Origin: Edaphochlamys debaryana
Taxonomy: Eukaryota > Chlorophyta > Chlorophyceae > Chlamydomonadales
DNA length: 64,000 nt
Reading direction: 5' to 3'
Assembly (NCBI GenBank): GCA_016858145.1
Contig: JAEHOE010000024.1
Location: 744,001 to 808,000, forward strand
In this document: one piece after another, positions 11,149 through 22,200 of the stretch
Numbering within the stretch: position 1 is the stretch's first letter
Layout: each line of letters begins with the position of its first letter
The notes under the pieces: model-generated
What the model was told of the DNA's origin: nothing
Database searches by the model: none
The model's input: the letters and a program-made list of their open reading frames with translations, nothing else
Made by a program: the position numbers and the translations under genes

Positions 11149-12499
11149 GCACGCCGGAGGGCCCACGCCGCAGCAACGTTCCTGGAGGGATCCGAGCTGA
11201 GCTTGTGTGTTGAACTCTGGAGGTGATACTCAGAGCGCAGGGAGCTCTAAAAGCGGCGACATCGCCGCGAACCTAGTGCCCACACGGCCAACACGCTGTG
11301 GCGGCTGCAGCTAGCATCAGGCTATCGAGTTGCACTTAAACTGTTGGTGTCTGTGGGCTTGCGGCAAAGCATCGCGCACGCGGACTGTGCTGAGACATGC
11401 CCACAGCACGCGCGATTGGGACCACTCCAGACCACTCGGCGCTAGAAGGAGTTCCTGTCCTGTCCGCGAGGGCGCTTACCGACGGCAAACGTGCAACGGG
11501 GACGGCTCAAGTTGCAGGCACGACGTTTGCTGTGCGCTCGGCGACGCACGGCCGTGCGGGGTGCGGGATTTTCCGCCAGCCGAGCGGCCACGCGGGACAC
11601 GCTCACGTAGTTGCCCCAGGCTTGATGCCAACCCCAACACGCTCTCTTCCTCGCAGCACTGCACTGCCCTTACCTCCCACAGCCCCCCAAGCCGAGTAAA
11701 GCCCCCCTCGCAGACCTTCACATTGGAACATCATCATGTTCCCAACATGCAACCCTTCGTATTACGCCGTTGGGGTCTAACCTTGACATCGGGACCGAGA
11801 CCAGCACGCACATACAATCCTGCACCTCCTCCGCACAAGCAGGGCACAGAAGCGCCCGTCCCCATCCCCGCCAGGCCTGGTGCCGCCACTTCACTACGTC
11901 ACACATATGCACCCAAAGACACAGTCGCACTGCCGCCGCTATAAAGCACCGTCACGATTGCCGGGCGTGCAGATTCCATCGGTCAATGGCCCCGGTCAAT
12001 GGCCCTGACACCCTGGTCACCGATGATCCTGAGTCAGCCTTGGCGTGTGACCCCGCACGCCGCGGAGCGTCAAGGCGCGTGGGGAAGCCCACCTCACACA
12101 GCCGTGATGTCCTAAGGTTCTCCAATTGTACATGACAGTGCCCCAAGATAACCCACATGGTGTGTGCAACACACCGGCGGAGACTGCACGCGCGGTACTG
12201 GCGGAGAAGCGCAGCACCTGCCCCAGTTCATGGATAGAGTCAGCTCTCACGCAAGCGTTATTACCGCCCCGACCAGCAGGTTGATTGAGCCTTGCATAGT
12301 CAGCAGGCGGATAGTAGTCATGGTCACCCCACGCGCCCCAGCCGTAAGGCAGCAGTATCCCCAGCCGCTCAGTCCTCTTTGCTGTGGACGGCCGGCGCCT
12401 CGGAGCTCCGCCGGAAGGTGGGCTGCATACAGGGGGCACGAGGCAGGCAGAGGCATGCGCATGGGGCCGGGGATAAGGTTGAGCGAGGTTGAAAAGGAG
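11149..12499. other. intergenic: promoter of Tudor-like gene and 3' UTR of BASS gene
   Basis: No supported gene. The right part is probably the 3' UTR of the reverse-strand BASS gene and the left part the promoter and 5' UTR of the Tudor-like gene. The longest open frame (11330-11944, +) has Cys/Arg/His-rich composition unlike the neighbours and no intron signals that extend it. Confidence 0.5.
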
Positions 12500-14529
12500 C
12501 TAGAAAGCGGCGCCACGGACCGCGGCGGCTTGACTCTTCATGATGGGCTGTGTGCCCGGTGGCTCCATCGCATCCCGTCTCTATCTTCCACAACGGCCGG
12601 CCGTCCGCCCCCGCCCCCCACCCCGACAGCCCCACCTGCCGCAGCACCGCCTCCAGGCTCTGCGCCTTGAAGGCCTGGGGGCTGCGCTGGGAGGACACTC
12701 CCTCTACCTGTGGGGGCCACAAGGAGGGCAGGGTCTGTGTCATTTACGGGGTCAACTGGGCCAACCTGATCCGGCAGGCTTGCACCTTGTCCCTCCCTCC
12801 GCCATCAGTCCCTTCCAAAGGCACCCCAGATGCCACCCCAGACCCCACCGTTGTGATCCCCAGGCGCGGCTTGCTGCTGCACAGCGCCGCCCCCATCCAG
12901 GCGCCCAGCGTGTTCTGGACGAACACGGACGCCACCAGCGGGGCCGCCACCAGGGGGAGCGCGGGGGAGCCGTGGAAGAGCGCGGCGGCCAGGCCCAGGC
13001 CCAGGGCGGGGTTGCGCATGGAGCACTGCGGAGGAAGAGGTGGATAGTACGGTTTTGGGGCCCGACCCAGATGGCAGGAGAAGTGCTGTGGGGCCATTAC
13101 ATTTGGCGCCGGTGCTTGGCGGCCCTTGCATACCCGGCCTTGAGGCTGCCCCGCTCGTCTCCGCACGTCTCATGAGCAGACCCCTGTGCTCACAACGCCC
13201 GTCCCAACTGCTGCTCTTGCCAACCCACATCGTGACAGACGCAAGACCTGCTCCCGGCGCACCTGGAAGGCCGTTGTACGACACGTCCAGCCTGGGGCGC
13301 CCACGCCCGCCGGGATGAGGTACCCAACCACCAGCGCCGCCACATGCAGCGCCGCCACGCCCACCACCACGGGCACGCCCGCCTCCCTTACGTAAGCCGC
13401 CCCCGCGGCCGTCTTGGGGCAACACGTCAGCACGATGAGTGATGCGGCGGCCTGGGGCCCGTGCCGCCGGGCCAAGGCCCCCAGCCGCGGCGGCAGGACC
13501 AGGCTGGAGACGAGCAATCCTCCCAGCATGGGGAGCACCGTCGCGAAAAGCGCATGGTAGAGAATGCTGGTCATAACGCTGGCGGGGACGTCGAGAGAAG
13601 ACGTGAGCTGCGCTCTGAGCTGAGCGGCGTCGGCTGCCGCGGCCAAGGAGGAGGCCTCCGGGAGGGGCTGGTCCAGGAGCAGGAGGCTGAAGTGCTTGTA
13701 GCACCAGGGGAAGGTGAGTAAGGCCAAGGGCGTGCCGATGAGGCAGATCAGGCAGGCGGACTCCAAGCTGCCCCCCGCGTTTTTGACATTGACAGCGTTC
13801 GAGGGGCCGCCTGGGCGGGGGGTGTAGGGATGGGAAGGAATCAAGGAAAGAGGTGAGAGGGAAAAGAAGGAAACGGGGGAGGCAAAGGCAGCCTGGTCCC
13901 CTTCACCCCCTGGTTTCGAGGGAGGGGGATAAGGGTGAGGGGAGCCGGTCTTTAAAGTCCCCTTATCGAGTTGCGCTCGTGCCAAGCAGCGCAGCTCAAG
14001 TTCCGTGCGTGCAAGCCGCTCACCTACAGGGCACGCCGCTACCAGCGCAAAACCCACAACTGCTCCCAACGGAATGGCTCCGTGCTGCAGCGCAAGAACG
14101 GCTGCTGCCAGGCCTAGAGCAGGCCACACGAACGTGCTAATGAACAGGCTGAAGCACAGGTTGCCTGCGGTGGGGCAGGGGTTTTCATGAACAATGGGGC
14201 GTAGTGGGGCAGGGGTGTACACAGTCGGTGCGGGGCAGCCGGGGGCAAGAGGCGGAAACGGGGACTGACTCACCGAGCCCGAAACTACTCCCCAGCAGGT
14301 CCTTGATGCGCTCTCCGCTTGAGGAGAGGCCCAGACAGCCGCACGCGACGCCCAGCGTGAGGTTTGCGTCGAGCTGCGGGGGAAAGAATGCGCCGCAGGT
14401 CAGGCTGTTCGTCCAGACTGTCGTTGGGCCGCCCCGAGACCGCACCTTGATCCATTCTATAAGCTCTGGGCGCAGTAATGCGATAGCGACGCCCACAGAA
14501 AGAGTAAGTGCGTAAAGTGGCGCCCACAT
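12500..14529 (-). CDS. BASS family transporter (bile acid:Na+ symporter type), 389 aa
   Basis: Seven exons: 14446-14529, 14274-14373, 14024-14164, 13263-13810, 12849-13025, 12636-12707 and 12500-12547, totalling 390 codons with all phases matching. The protein is almost entirely hydrophobic with about 8-10 membrane helices. It carries the SBF/BASS hallmarks: 'ACPVGGPSNAVNV' (the conserved Gly-Gly-x-x-Ser-Asn segment, about residue 105) and late 'CRTTAFQ' spliced to 'CSMRNPALGLG'. The family carries organic anions such as bile acids, pyruvate or 2-keto acids with sodium across plasma or plastid membranes. Substrate and location cannot be told here. The first helix starts within about five residues of Met, so no plastid transit peptide is visible. 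The start is the first in-frame ATG. It shares a short promoter with the + gene at 14706. Confidence 0.85.
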
Positions 14530-14705
14530 TTGCCTTTGACCCAAACGCCCGTCCCGGAGGTTGATACTGTAGCTATCGCATGTCGTAGTTAAGAGAACAT
14601 CTGGAAGTGCTTCCGGTCGCAGTTTACGGCCAGGGCAATCCCGGCATCGGGGTTCAGTAAGTAGTTTTTACCCCCGCCCGCCCGCAAGCCTGGCTAAACA
14701 CAATC
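14530..14705. promoter_or_regulatory. bidirectional promoter, BASS gene / membrane protein
   Basis: Only 176 bases separate the two divergent start codons, so both 5' UTRs and promoters must lie here. I see no clear TATA box or known operator. Confidence 0.6.
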
Positions 14706-15845
14706 ATGGCGCCCGGGCTGCTAGCACACCTCATACCCCCCAGCAACGTGCCATGGGGCCCGATAGGCTTCGGCTTGAAGCCATCAAGTAGGCGCCACGC
14801 CGCGGCTGTCTTCCTAGGCCTTGCTGCGTTGCTAGGCTATGCACCTATGGAGGCGTAAGTCACAGCTTTCGGGCCTCGGGACGACTCCCAGCAACTTGAC
14901 CCTACTTGGTGCCGGCGCAACACCCGCGTGCCCCTGCGGCCCACACGCTCCTCCGCACGCTCCCTGCTTGCAGCTGGCGCCCCGACATGACCACCTCGGC
15001 CATACTCGCGACGGGGATATCCTTCGTCCTGGTGCGCCCGGGGCTAGCGGTGATGGGAGGATGCCAAGGCACCCTGCCGAACGGGTTCTGCTGCAGCGTG
15101 CCGACACCCCACACACCAGTTTTGACCGCTTGAGGCCCCGTGGGACCTACCGCAGGCTATATCGCCCGGCATCCCTCGTGCCGTGCTCTATGCCACACGG
15201 CCAGACATGCGCGGCATCAACGAGATCCGCAAGGGTCTGGCGGGCCTGGTGATTGTGGCGGTGAGCTGCCGGGGCCACTGGGCTCCGACCTCGCTCGGGG
15301 AACTAGGGTTTGAGAGGGCAAAAGAGAGCAGCAGACTAGGGTTTTGCATGCAACATGCAGCGCGACGAGTGCTCTGGGTGCATCTGTGCATGACCACGCA
15401 GGGTACGACCGGGGCTTCCGCAACTGCTTCTTATCTGCATCCTGCCTCCCCGTTTGTACCACATTCGCCCCCTGTCTGACACCCCCCCTCCGGACCCCTC
15501 CTCCCGCATACCCAGGGCTCGCTCTTCATTGGGTTTGGGTTGATCGGGCCCTCGGGTGCCGCCACCGTTGTGGCCCTCACGCTGAGCCTACACTGCCTGG
15601 CGGGGGGCATGCTGGCACCTGACGAACCCGCCGCTCCGGCAGCGGCGGCAGCAGCAGCGGGGGCTGGCGGAGGCGCTAGCGGCGGGAGCACCGAGCAAGC
15701 GGCGGACGCGGCGGCGGGGAGCAAGGGCGCCGCCGGGGGCGCGGCCGGGTCGGCCAAGCCAGATGAGGACGGGAAAGGGGGCGGAGAGGCGGAGGGTGCT
15801 GGGGAACCGCAGGGCGGCGCGGCGGAGGGCTCAAAGGAGGACTGA
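14706..15845 (+). CDS. unknown four-helix membrane protein, 219 aa
   Basis: Four exons: 14706-14854, 14974-15049, 15156-15260 and 15516-15845, totalling 220 codons in phase. About four hydrophobic segments can be seen: 'AAAVFLGLAALLGYAP', 'AILATGISFVLVRPGLA', 'LVIVAGSLFIGFGLIG' and 'TVVALTLSLHCLAGGML'. A polar loop 'YATRPDMRGINEIRKG' lies between helices 2 and 3. The last 70 residues are a low-complexity Ala/Gly/Lys/Glu tail. I do not recognise the family. The head-to-head arrangement with a BASS transporter hints at co-expression but proves nothing about function. Confidence 0.7.
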
Positions 15846-16351
15846 CTGAGCCGTGGCTGTGGGTGACTCTTTCATGGCGGACATGCTGTCGAGCGGAGCC
15901 ATCCGCGAGGGGGGGTGGCAGGGGACAGGGCCGGGCTGACTCCGCTGCCGCACCGCGTTTGGGGGGGGGTTTGTTACTGAGCCGCAAGTCATAGGGGCTC
16001 TGCACATGGGACGCTGCAGCCGGGGTGGGGGCGGTGGGGAGGAGCTCAAGAACCGAATGCGGAAGAACCCAATGATTAGTGGGAGCGGTGCGCTTCCTGT
16101 GGGGGTGTAGGGCCCGGCTGACCGGTCCGGTGCATTGCGTTGTGCGTCGCGGTGAATGGGCTTTCCATGGGGGCAGGCGGGGGAGAGTAAAGCAAAGCGA
16201 GGAAGCAGCGCGCGGGCGAGGGCGCGGCTCTTTCGATGGGTCCAAGGGCCCCTCATGGCGCCCCTCGCCGCTCGCATTTAAGCGCCTCCGCCTCCCTCGC
16301 TTTCCCATAACCTGACGCCTGCTGCTTCGTTGGCCTGCTTCCTTGGCCTAC
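15846..16351. other. intergenic: 3' UTR and promoter
   Basis: Lies between two + genes. It presumably holds the 3' UTR of the membrane-protein gene and the promoter of the repeat gene. There is an AT-rich 'GCATTTAAGC' at about 16275, roughly 75 bases before the next ATG, which might act as a TATA-like element. Nothing else was seen. Confidence 0.45.
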
Positions 16352-17034
16352 ATGGCCGCTCTTGCTCGCGTGAGCGCCGCGGCAGCGCCGCACGTCGGCT
16401 ACACCCCCGCCCGGAGCCGGGAGCTGAATGAGCACCGCGCCACCAAGTACAAGAGCACCGGCAGGACGAGAAGGGCGCTGCCGCTCTCCGCGCCTCGTTT
16501 GATAGCGAGGAGGCCTACCGGTCCTATATGGCGGGGCTGGGCGAGAAGGGTGCTGCCGCTCTCCGCGCCTCGTTTGATAGCGAGGAGGCCTACCGGTCCT
16601 ATATGGCGGGGCTGGGCGCAAAGGGGGGCGAGAAGGGCACTGCCGCGGTCCGCGCCTCGTTTGATAGCGAGGAGGCCTACCGGTCCTATATGGCGGGGCT
16701 GGGCAAGCAGGCCGGGAAGGGCAACAAGGGCAAGCCGAAGAAGAAAGCGAAAGGGATGTGGGCATTCCTGGCCAACGGTGTGGGGTTTGATCTGTGGCAG
16801 TATGCTGTTGGCAAGTCGTTGTGCCTGTTGTGCATGGCGCTTGGCAGGCGGGGCCCTCCCCTGCGGAGCAATAATTTGTGCTCCACCTGCCAGAATGATT
16901 ACACGGTCTGCAATGATGAGGTCACGGGCAAGCGCAGGGGCAAGAAGATGCTCCCGGGGCTCACATGCAAGGCACTGATTGTGGAGGCTGCACGCAAGAG
17001 GCTACAGGAGCGCATGCAGCAGGAAGGCTGCTGA
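16352..17034 (+). CDS. tandem-repeat plus CxxC protein with apparent frameshift
   Basis: An ATG at 16352 opens a frame beginning 'MAALARVSAAAAPHVGYTP'. At about 16462-16467 the sense of the sequence moves to another frame, which then runs to the stop at 17034. That second frame has three copies of a 25-29 residue unit ('LRASFDSEEAYRSYMAGLG'), a basic stretch ('GNKGKPKKKAKG') and a Cys region, 'KSLCLLCMALG' then 'NNLCSTCQNDY', i.e. CX2C-X15-CX2C, possibly a zinc site. The frames join if one base is missing near 16465, so this may be a sequencing error or a disabling mutation. The only unbroken version would start at the ATG at 16528, inside a repeat unit. An intron cannot bridge the gap, since only about 18 bases lie between usable sites. 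No known family. Confidence 0.6.
16468..16704 (+). repeat. three tandem 75/75/87-base coding repeats
   Basis: Copies occupy 16468-16542, 16543-16617 and 16618-16704. The first two differ at about one base. The third carries a 12-base insertion at its start and a few substitutions. Such high identity indicates recent tandem duplication or homogenisation. Confidence 0.9.
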
Positions 17035-19291
17035 GGGTGGGAATGTCAGGCCAAGTGTGTGCCCGCGCACCGTGGCGCTGTCCCCCGGTCGCCGTGTTTC
17101 CGTCGCCGGACATTCATGCCCGATGGACACGCCGCTGTCTGGTGGCACGCAAGGTGGACGGCTCTTGACGTTAGGTGTGGCGCTGAAGGTGGACGGTATG
17201 TAATTGTCCTGAGAAGATGACACGCAGGTCTCTGGACAGGGGATCGGGTCGTATCCATGCCTATGGACTATTACATGTGTACGGTTGGTCTGGCCGCTGT
17301 GATCTCAACCGGGGCCATAGCTTTCGTGCCACACTCGAAGCGGTCGGCCGCCACAACATATAGTTTGTAATAACGATACTTTGTGTGCCTCATTGGCGCT
17401 TGCACAGATCAGGTGCGTGTCCGAAAGCGGAAGGCATGTGGCTTGCGGCCCGTCCAGGGGCATCAAGGGAACATACAAAGCAGAAACACACACCAGGACT
17501 ACAGAAGTGCAGTCGTACGCCTGCTACCGATTGAGCCGGGCACAAGTTTACCCGCTGCAGGCTGTAGAGCTGGCGGCGACGCAGGAACGCATTCGAAGGG
17601 GAATGCAGTATTACGAGCCCTCAGCGAAGCCAGTTGGATCAGGAGGCCTCGTCACACTTATCACAGGGTACAAGGAGGGACGCCCCGCGTTTGCTTTAGC
17701 AGCCAAGGGATACAGAGCCGCCCACATACGCGTAGTCCCGCAACCGAGCATGCGCATTCCTGAATGCCACGCCCACGTTCTCCCATGTCTCCCGCATCTC
17801 AGTCCCAGATCCTGTGGATCTCATCAGCGAGCCTGGGGGGCCGCAAGCAAACCTCAAAGCGCACAGCCGTTCCAAGCAAGGCCCCACGCCCGTTTCCAGA
17901 CGATTCCATAGCCAGCAAGCCAGCTTGCAGTCCGGTCCGGAGTGGGGCACATGGGAGTGCGCATGCGTTGCCGTACGAACTGCGCCACAGATAAGGATAG
18001 CAGCCGACGTGGGCTGCAGTACAGCGAGATCACGACCTGGGACTGCAGTGACGAGGTATATGCGTTATATATATGTATAGCACGCAAACGACGCAGCAGA
18101 GTAGTCTAACTAGATGCACATGGATAGGCTCGGCACACGCCATGAGCACTCGTCAACATCATCGACAGCCCCGGGGTTGGTTGTTAAGGATGGGGCCTTC
18201 TAGGTCAAACCACGCAGACAAAACGCGGTATTGTGCAGCACCCGGGCTGCTCGCCTTATTAGGGCGCTACGACAACTGAGGCCCGATTGAGGGGGACACA
18301 CATCACCGGGGGCAGATTGGGACCAGCAAGGGTCGGGCACTCACCACCAAACAGGCGGATTTGCGCTGGCCTGGGCGCCACGTGCTCGCCCCAGCAGCTC
18401 AAATGCACAGCACAGCACACGCACATCCATACACGCACACACCATTCATGCCACACCATTGGTACGACCAAATTGTACAAGAGAAGTACAACGTGCATGC
18501 TTGCTGTTCCCATGCATGGCCCCAACCCCTAACGGTCACTTGCATGCCGTGCCCCATGCATGTCCCCAGGTAATGCCCAAACCCTCAACAGCTCAAACAT
18601 GAGAACCGGAGAGCACAAGCGAGTGGTGCGGAATGCTGTGCCGAATTCAATTATACATGCAGAGCAGCAAGCTACGATGACCTCCACCCCAAACCATGTG
18701 GCCCCGACCAGTCCATGCCCCGCGGCCATGCGAAGACATACATCGCACGAAGTCACGCATCTAACGAAGCCCAAGAGCCAACACCCACTCGCCTAACATG
18801 CTGACCATTTCGGAACCCGGCCCAGCCCTGCCCGGAATCCAAGACCCTGAATTATAAGCCCAAGAAAGCATGTGCCCCCAACGACCCCAGCCATGTACCC
18901 AAGCTTCTACCCTTTTAAGACCACGAGACAGAGAAGTATGGGAGGTGAAGAGCGCCCAGGCGGCCTATCAGGGGCCCCAGTACTGGACCGTACAGAGTGG
19001 TATGGTACGACAAGGGCAAACGCCGGGCCCAGCCGGGCCCACCGCGAGGAAGAACAAAACTGACGGGGCAGGACACAACAGCCCCTTTCCCTGGAAGGCC
19101 CCTACGGCGCTCCCGGGCTGCGGTGCACGGCAAAAGAGGGAAGGCACACGGCGCACTCCCACTACCGGTCCCCCCAAGACACTACAACCTCACCCGCCCA
19201 TCTCCCCACACCGCCTCCTGGCAGACCCCAACACGCCACAACCTCCCCACGCACACAGCGCGCCTCTCAGGAGAGCCCCTGCCCCGGCCCC
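17035..19291. other. long convergent intergenic region
   Basis: About 2.2 kb without a supported gene, visibly less GC-rich than the coding parts. Its right part should hold the 3' UTR of the reverse-strand purine permease. Open frames such as 17381-17911 (+) show no domain, no codon bias and no splice extension. I see no transposon ends, though old decayed repeats cannot be excluded by eye. Confidence 0.5.
17199..17203 (+). terminator. putative TGTAA polyadenylation signal
   Basis: A TGTAA motif 165 bases after the stop of the repeat/CxxC gene, suggesting the locus is or was transcribed. Confidence 0.4.
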
Positions 19292-22200
19292 TCACCAGCC
19301 TCCGCCGTGCTCGATCACATGCGGCTCCTGGTGCCGGGGCGGGTGGGCCGAGTCGTCGGGGGCGGTGGGTGCCGGGGTGGCTCCGCCCACGGGCGGCAGG
19401 CCCTCCTTGCCGGGGGCTGGCAGGTCCATGCCGGGGGAGGAGGGGCGGCGCTTGTAGTTCTCGTCGTAGTCGGGGAAGAAGCGCTTGCTGCGGGGGGAAA
19501 GAGGGGAGGGGGTGAAGGGGTTTAAAGACTAACGCGGAGGAGCCGAAGCGGAGTGCCGGCAAAACTGACGAAACGTGGGTGAGGGGGAGCAAGTGGGGGC
19601 CAAGGTAGATGGGGTGGGGGGACGCCCGCGGCCGACAAGAACGCGGGAGCCACGGTAGGCCTCGCGGAAGCCATGGCCCCAAGCGCTCACCGCACGAGTG
19701 CCTCGAGGCTGGGGTCGTAGTACCAGGGGTCCTCGGGGCGGCCCTCGGGCGGGATATCGACGTTCCAGCCCGGCATACGGCAGAACATGGCCTTAGTCAC
19801 GTCCAGCGTGGCCCAGCTGCGGTACAGCGCCGCGCCCGGCCAATTGCGCTGGCAGTCGAAGAGCTGCGGGGGTGAGGCGTGTCGTACGGCACGTGGGGAT
19901 GGCGTGAGATTGGTCATGGTCATGGAACCGTGTGGAGGCGATGAGGTGCTTATGCCGTAGACTGGGCCATGGCTCTAGATGAGGTATGGGCAGTGCGCGT
20001 GTGTGGTAGCTCGGCCCTGTGCCCCGGGCCAACCACACACCTGGTACGTGAAGAACTTGATAATCACGTGGGCCATCAGCCCGCCAATGATGCCGTACGC
20101 TGTCGTACCGAGGCAGGGGACAGGGTCGAGGGCATTAAGCAGCAAGCTTGCAGACGTGTCCTCTTGCCATGTCGATGGGCTCGAACCCAACCCTTTGCCA
20201 TTCCCATCGCGCAGCTCCGAGGATCCCTCGTGACGACGTGTCACCCCTGTGATCCTACACAGTACCGACACCCCACACAGTCCCGTACACATAAGAAGTC
20301 TCACTCACCGATGTTGTGGGTGAAGGGCATGCCCAGGATGGTGAGGAAGGCGGGGATGGCATCGGTGATGTCATGCCAGTTGATCTGGGTCGGGGATGGG
20401 ATGGGGGCGCCAGAGGGTGAAGGGGACAGGGTGAGATCGGGAAAGACGGATGGAAGCGCTGAACACCTCCCCTTGCGGATACTCGTGCGTGAAACGGTAC
20501 GAGGGTCCCGGGTAAGGCACCCTGATGCAGTTGCGCTGTCTCTACGGAGCGCTATGCCCGTTTGTTGACGTCTAGACCAACAGGGCGCGCGCGCTCTCAC
20601 CTCGAGGATCGCGGGCATGAAGATGAGCACTCCCACCAGCGCCAGGATGGGGCCGGTGGCGATGGCAGGGATGGTGGAGAAGAGCGGCGACAGGAAGCAG
20701 GCGGCGAAGAAGAAGAGCGAGCACACGAGCGCGGTGATACCTGTGGCCGTGGGCGGAAGGAGGGTGGGGAGGTGGGGGACTAGGCGGGGGCGGGGCGGTG
20801 GGCGGGTGCTGGGAAGGCGGGTGGGGACTGGGCGGGAGCAAGCGGAGAGCAGGCGAGGTGCCTTGCGCGTGTGACGCAGGGGCTCGCTGGGCAAGCGGAG
20901 CGGGCAGGGCGTGGCGTGGCCCACCACCGAGCCCGCAACGCACGCTGCGCTACACCCGTGTACACCCGACTGCAGCCGAGTACCCTACGCACCTGTGCGG
21001 CCGCCCTCGCGCACGGCCGATGCCGACTCGACGTAGGTGGTCAGCGCCGAGGAGCCCAGCAGGCCTCCCAGGGTGGTGCCGAAGCCGTCTGAGGGGAGGG
21101 GGGTGACGTGCGGGTCGGAGGGGGGGTGTTGGAGGGGGGACAGCCGAGGGGGAGGAAGGTCTCGATGCGTGCCACCGGCTGCGGCCCGCTTGCCTACCCG
21201 CGATGAAGGCCATGTTGCTGCGAGGCATGTTGCCCTTCTCGTCCAGGATGCCGCACATCTCGCCCTGAAAGAGAGAGAGAGGCGAGAGAGGAGCAAAACA
21301 ATCGTCAGCTTGTGTGGGCGAAGACAAGAAGACCACTTCGCGAGCGGCCAAGCCAAGGCTGTGCAGCGGTAGTGATCAAGAATTAGCACTGTAACATTCC
21401 ATCAGTAAAAGTAACCAAGTGTACGTCCACCCACCATGGCCACGAAGGTGATGCATGAGCCGATGAAGTCGAGGTACAGGAACGTGATGAAAGCCTCAAT
21501 CAACTTGCCCGTCTGGTCGCCCCTGCGCGTGGGATGGGCGGGGGTTGAGCGGGGGTATAGAAGAGGTGCCGGGCATTGGAGGGACTGGGAAGGAAAGGAG
21601 TTGGAGGCGGGTTGGAGGGCAACCAACGGAAGCAGATGGGAGCAAGCATGGTTGGCCCCTCGCCCAGCCCCTCTCCCTCGCTCACCAGGCGAAGTCTGCA
21701 AGGAGCGTTGGAGGTCAGCGAGAGAGGTAGAAGGAGAAAGTGGCAAGAAGTCAGACCAGGCGATGAACGCTGCTGTTCGCGACACGGAACCTCGCGCAGG
21801 CCCGCTTGCTTGCCGGCCCTCCACCCGGCGGGCAGGCGCACAACTCTCCCCATCCACTCACCCAGGGAGCCCGCGGTCGCAGTAAACTTGGGAGCGTAGG
21901 CCACCTGCGGAGGGGAGGGGCAGCGGGAGGTGTGGTGGCGTGCGTATACGTGCCAGGGCATGGCCGAGGGTGCAGACGCACTCGACACCGTATGAGAGGG
22001 ACCGGCTGACGTGCAGGGGCGCAACCAGGAACGGTGCAGCCTTTCCTAGGGCATTGCATCTAGGGGCGGTGAGCCCGACACTCCATGAGTCATGCATGCT
22101 AATAACTATCGTACAGCAACACACCGGCTACCGACCTTGTCGGGCACCAGGCCGTTGCCGGTGGAGAGCTTCTCGGGGAACTTCATCCTGGGGGGGGGTG

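Noticed and set aside
13263..13810. Second gene antisense to the BASS exon
   Set aside because: The + strand frames there are short and highly charged; the reverse strand has a clear family match.
16468..16704. Direct repeats as a possible CRISPR array
   Set aside because: Repeats are adjacent, without spacers, of coding period (75/75/87) and in a eukaryotic genome.
17381..17911. 176-residue + strand frame
   Set aside because: No family likeness, mixed composition, many alternative overlapping frames and no splice signals that extend it.
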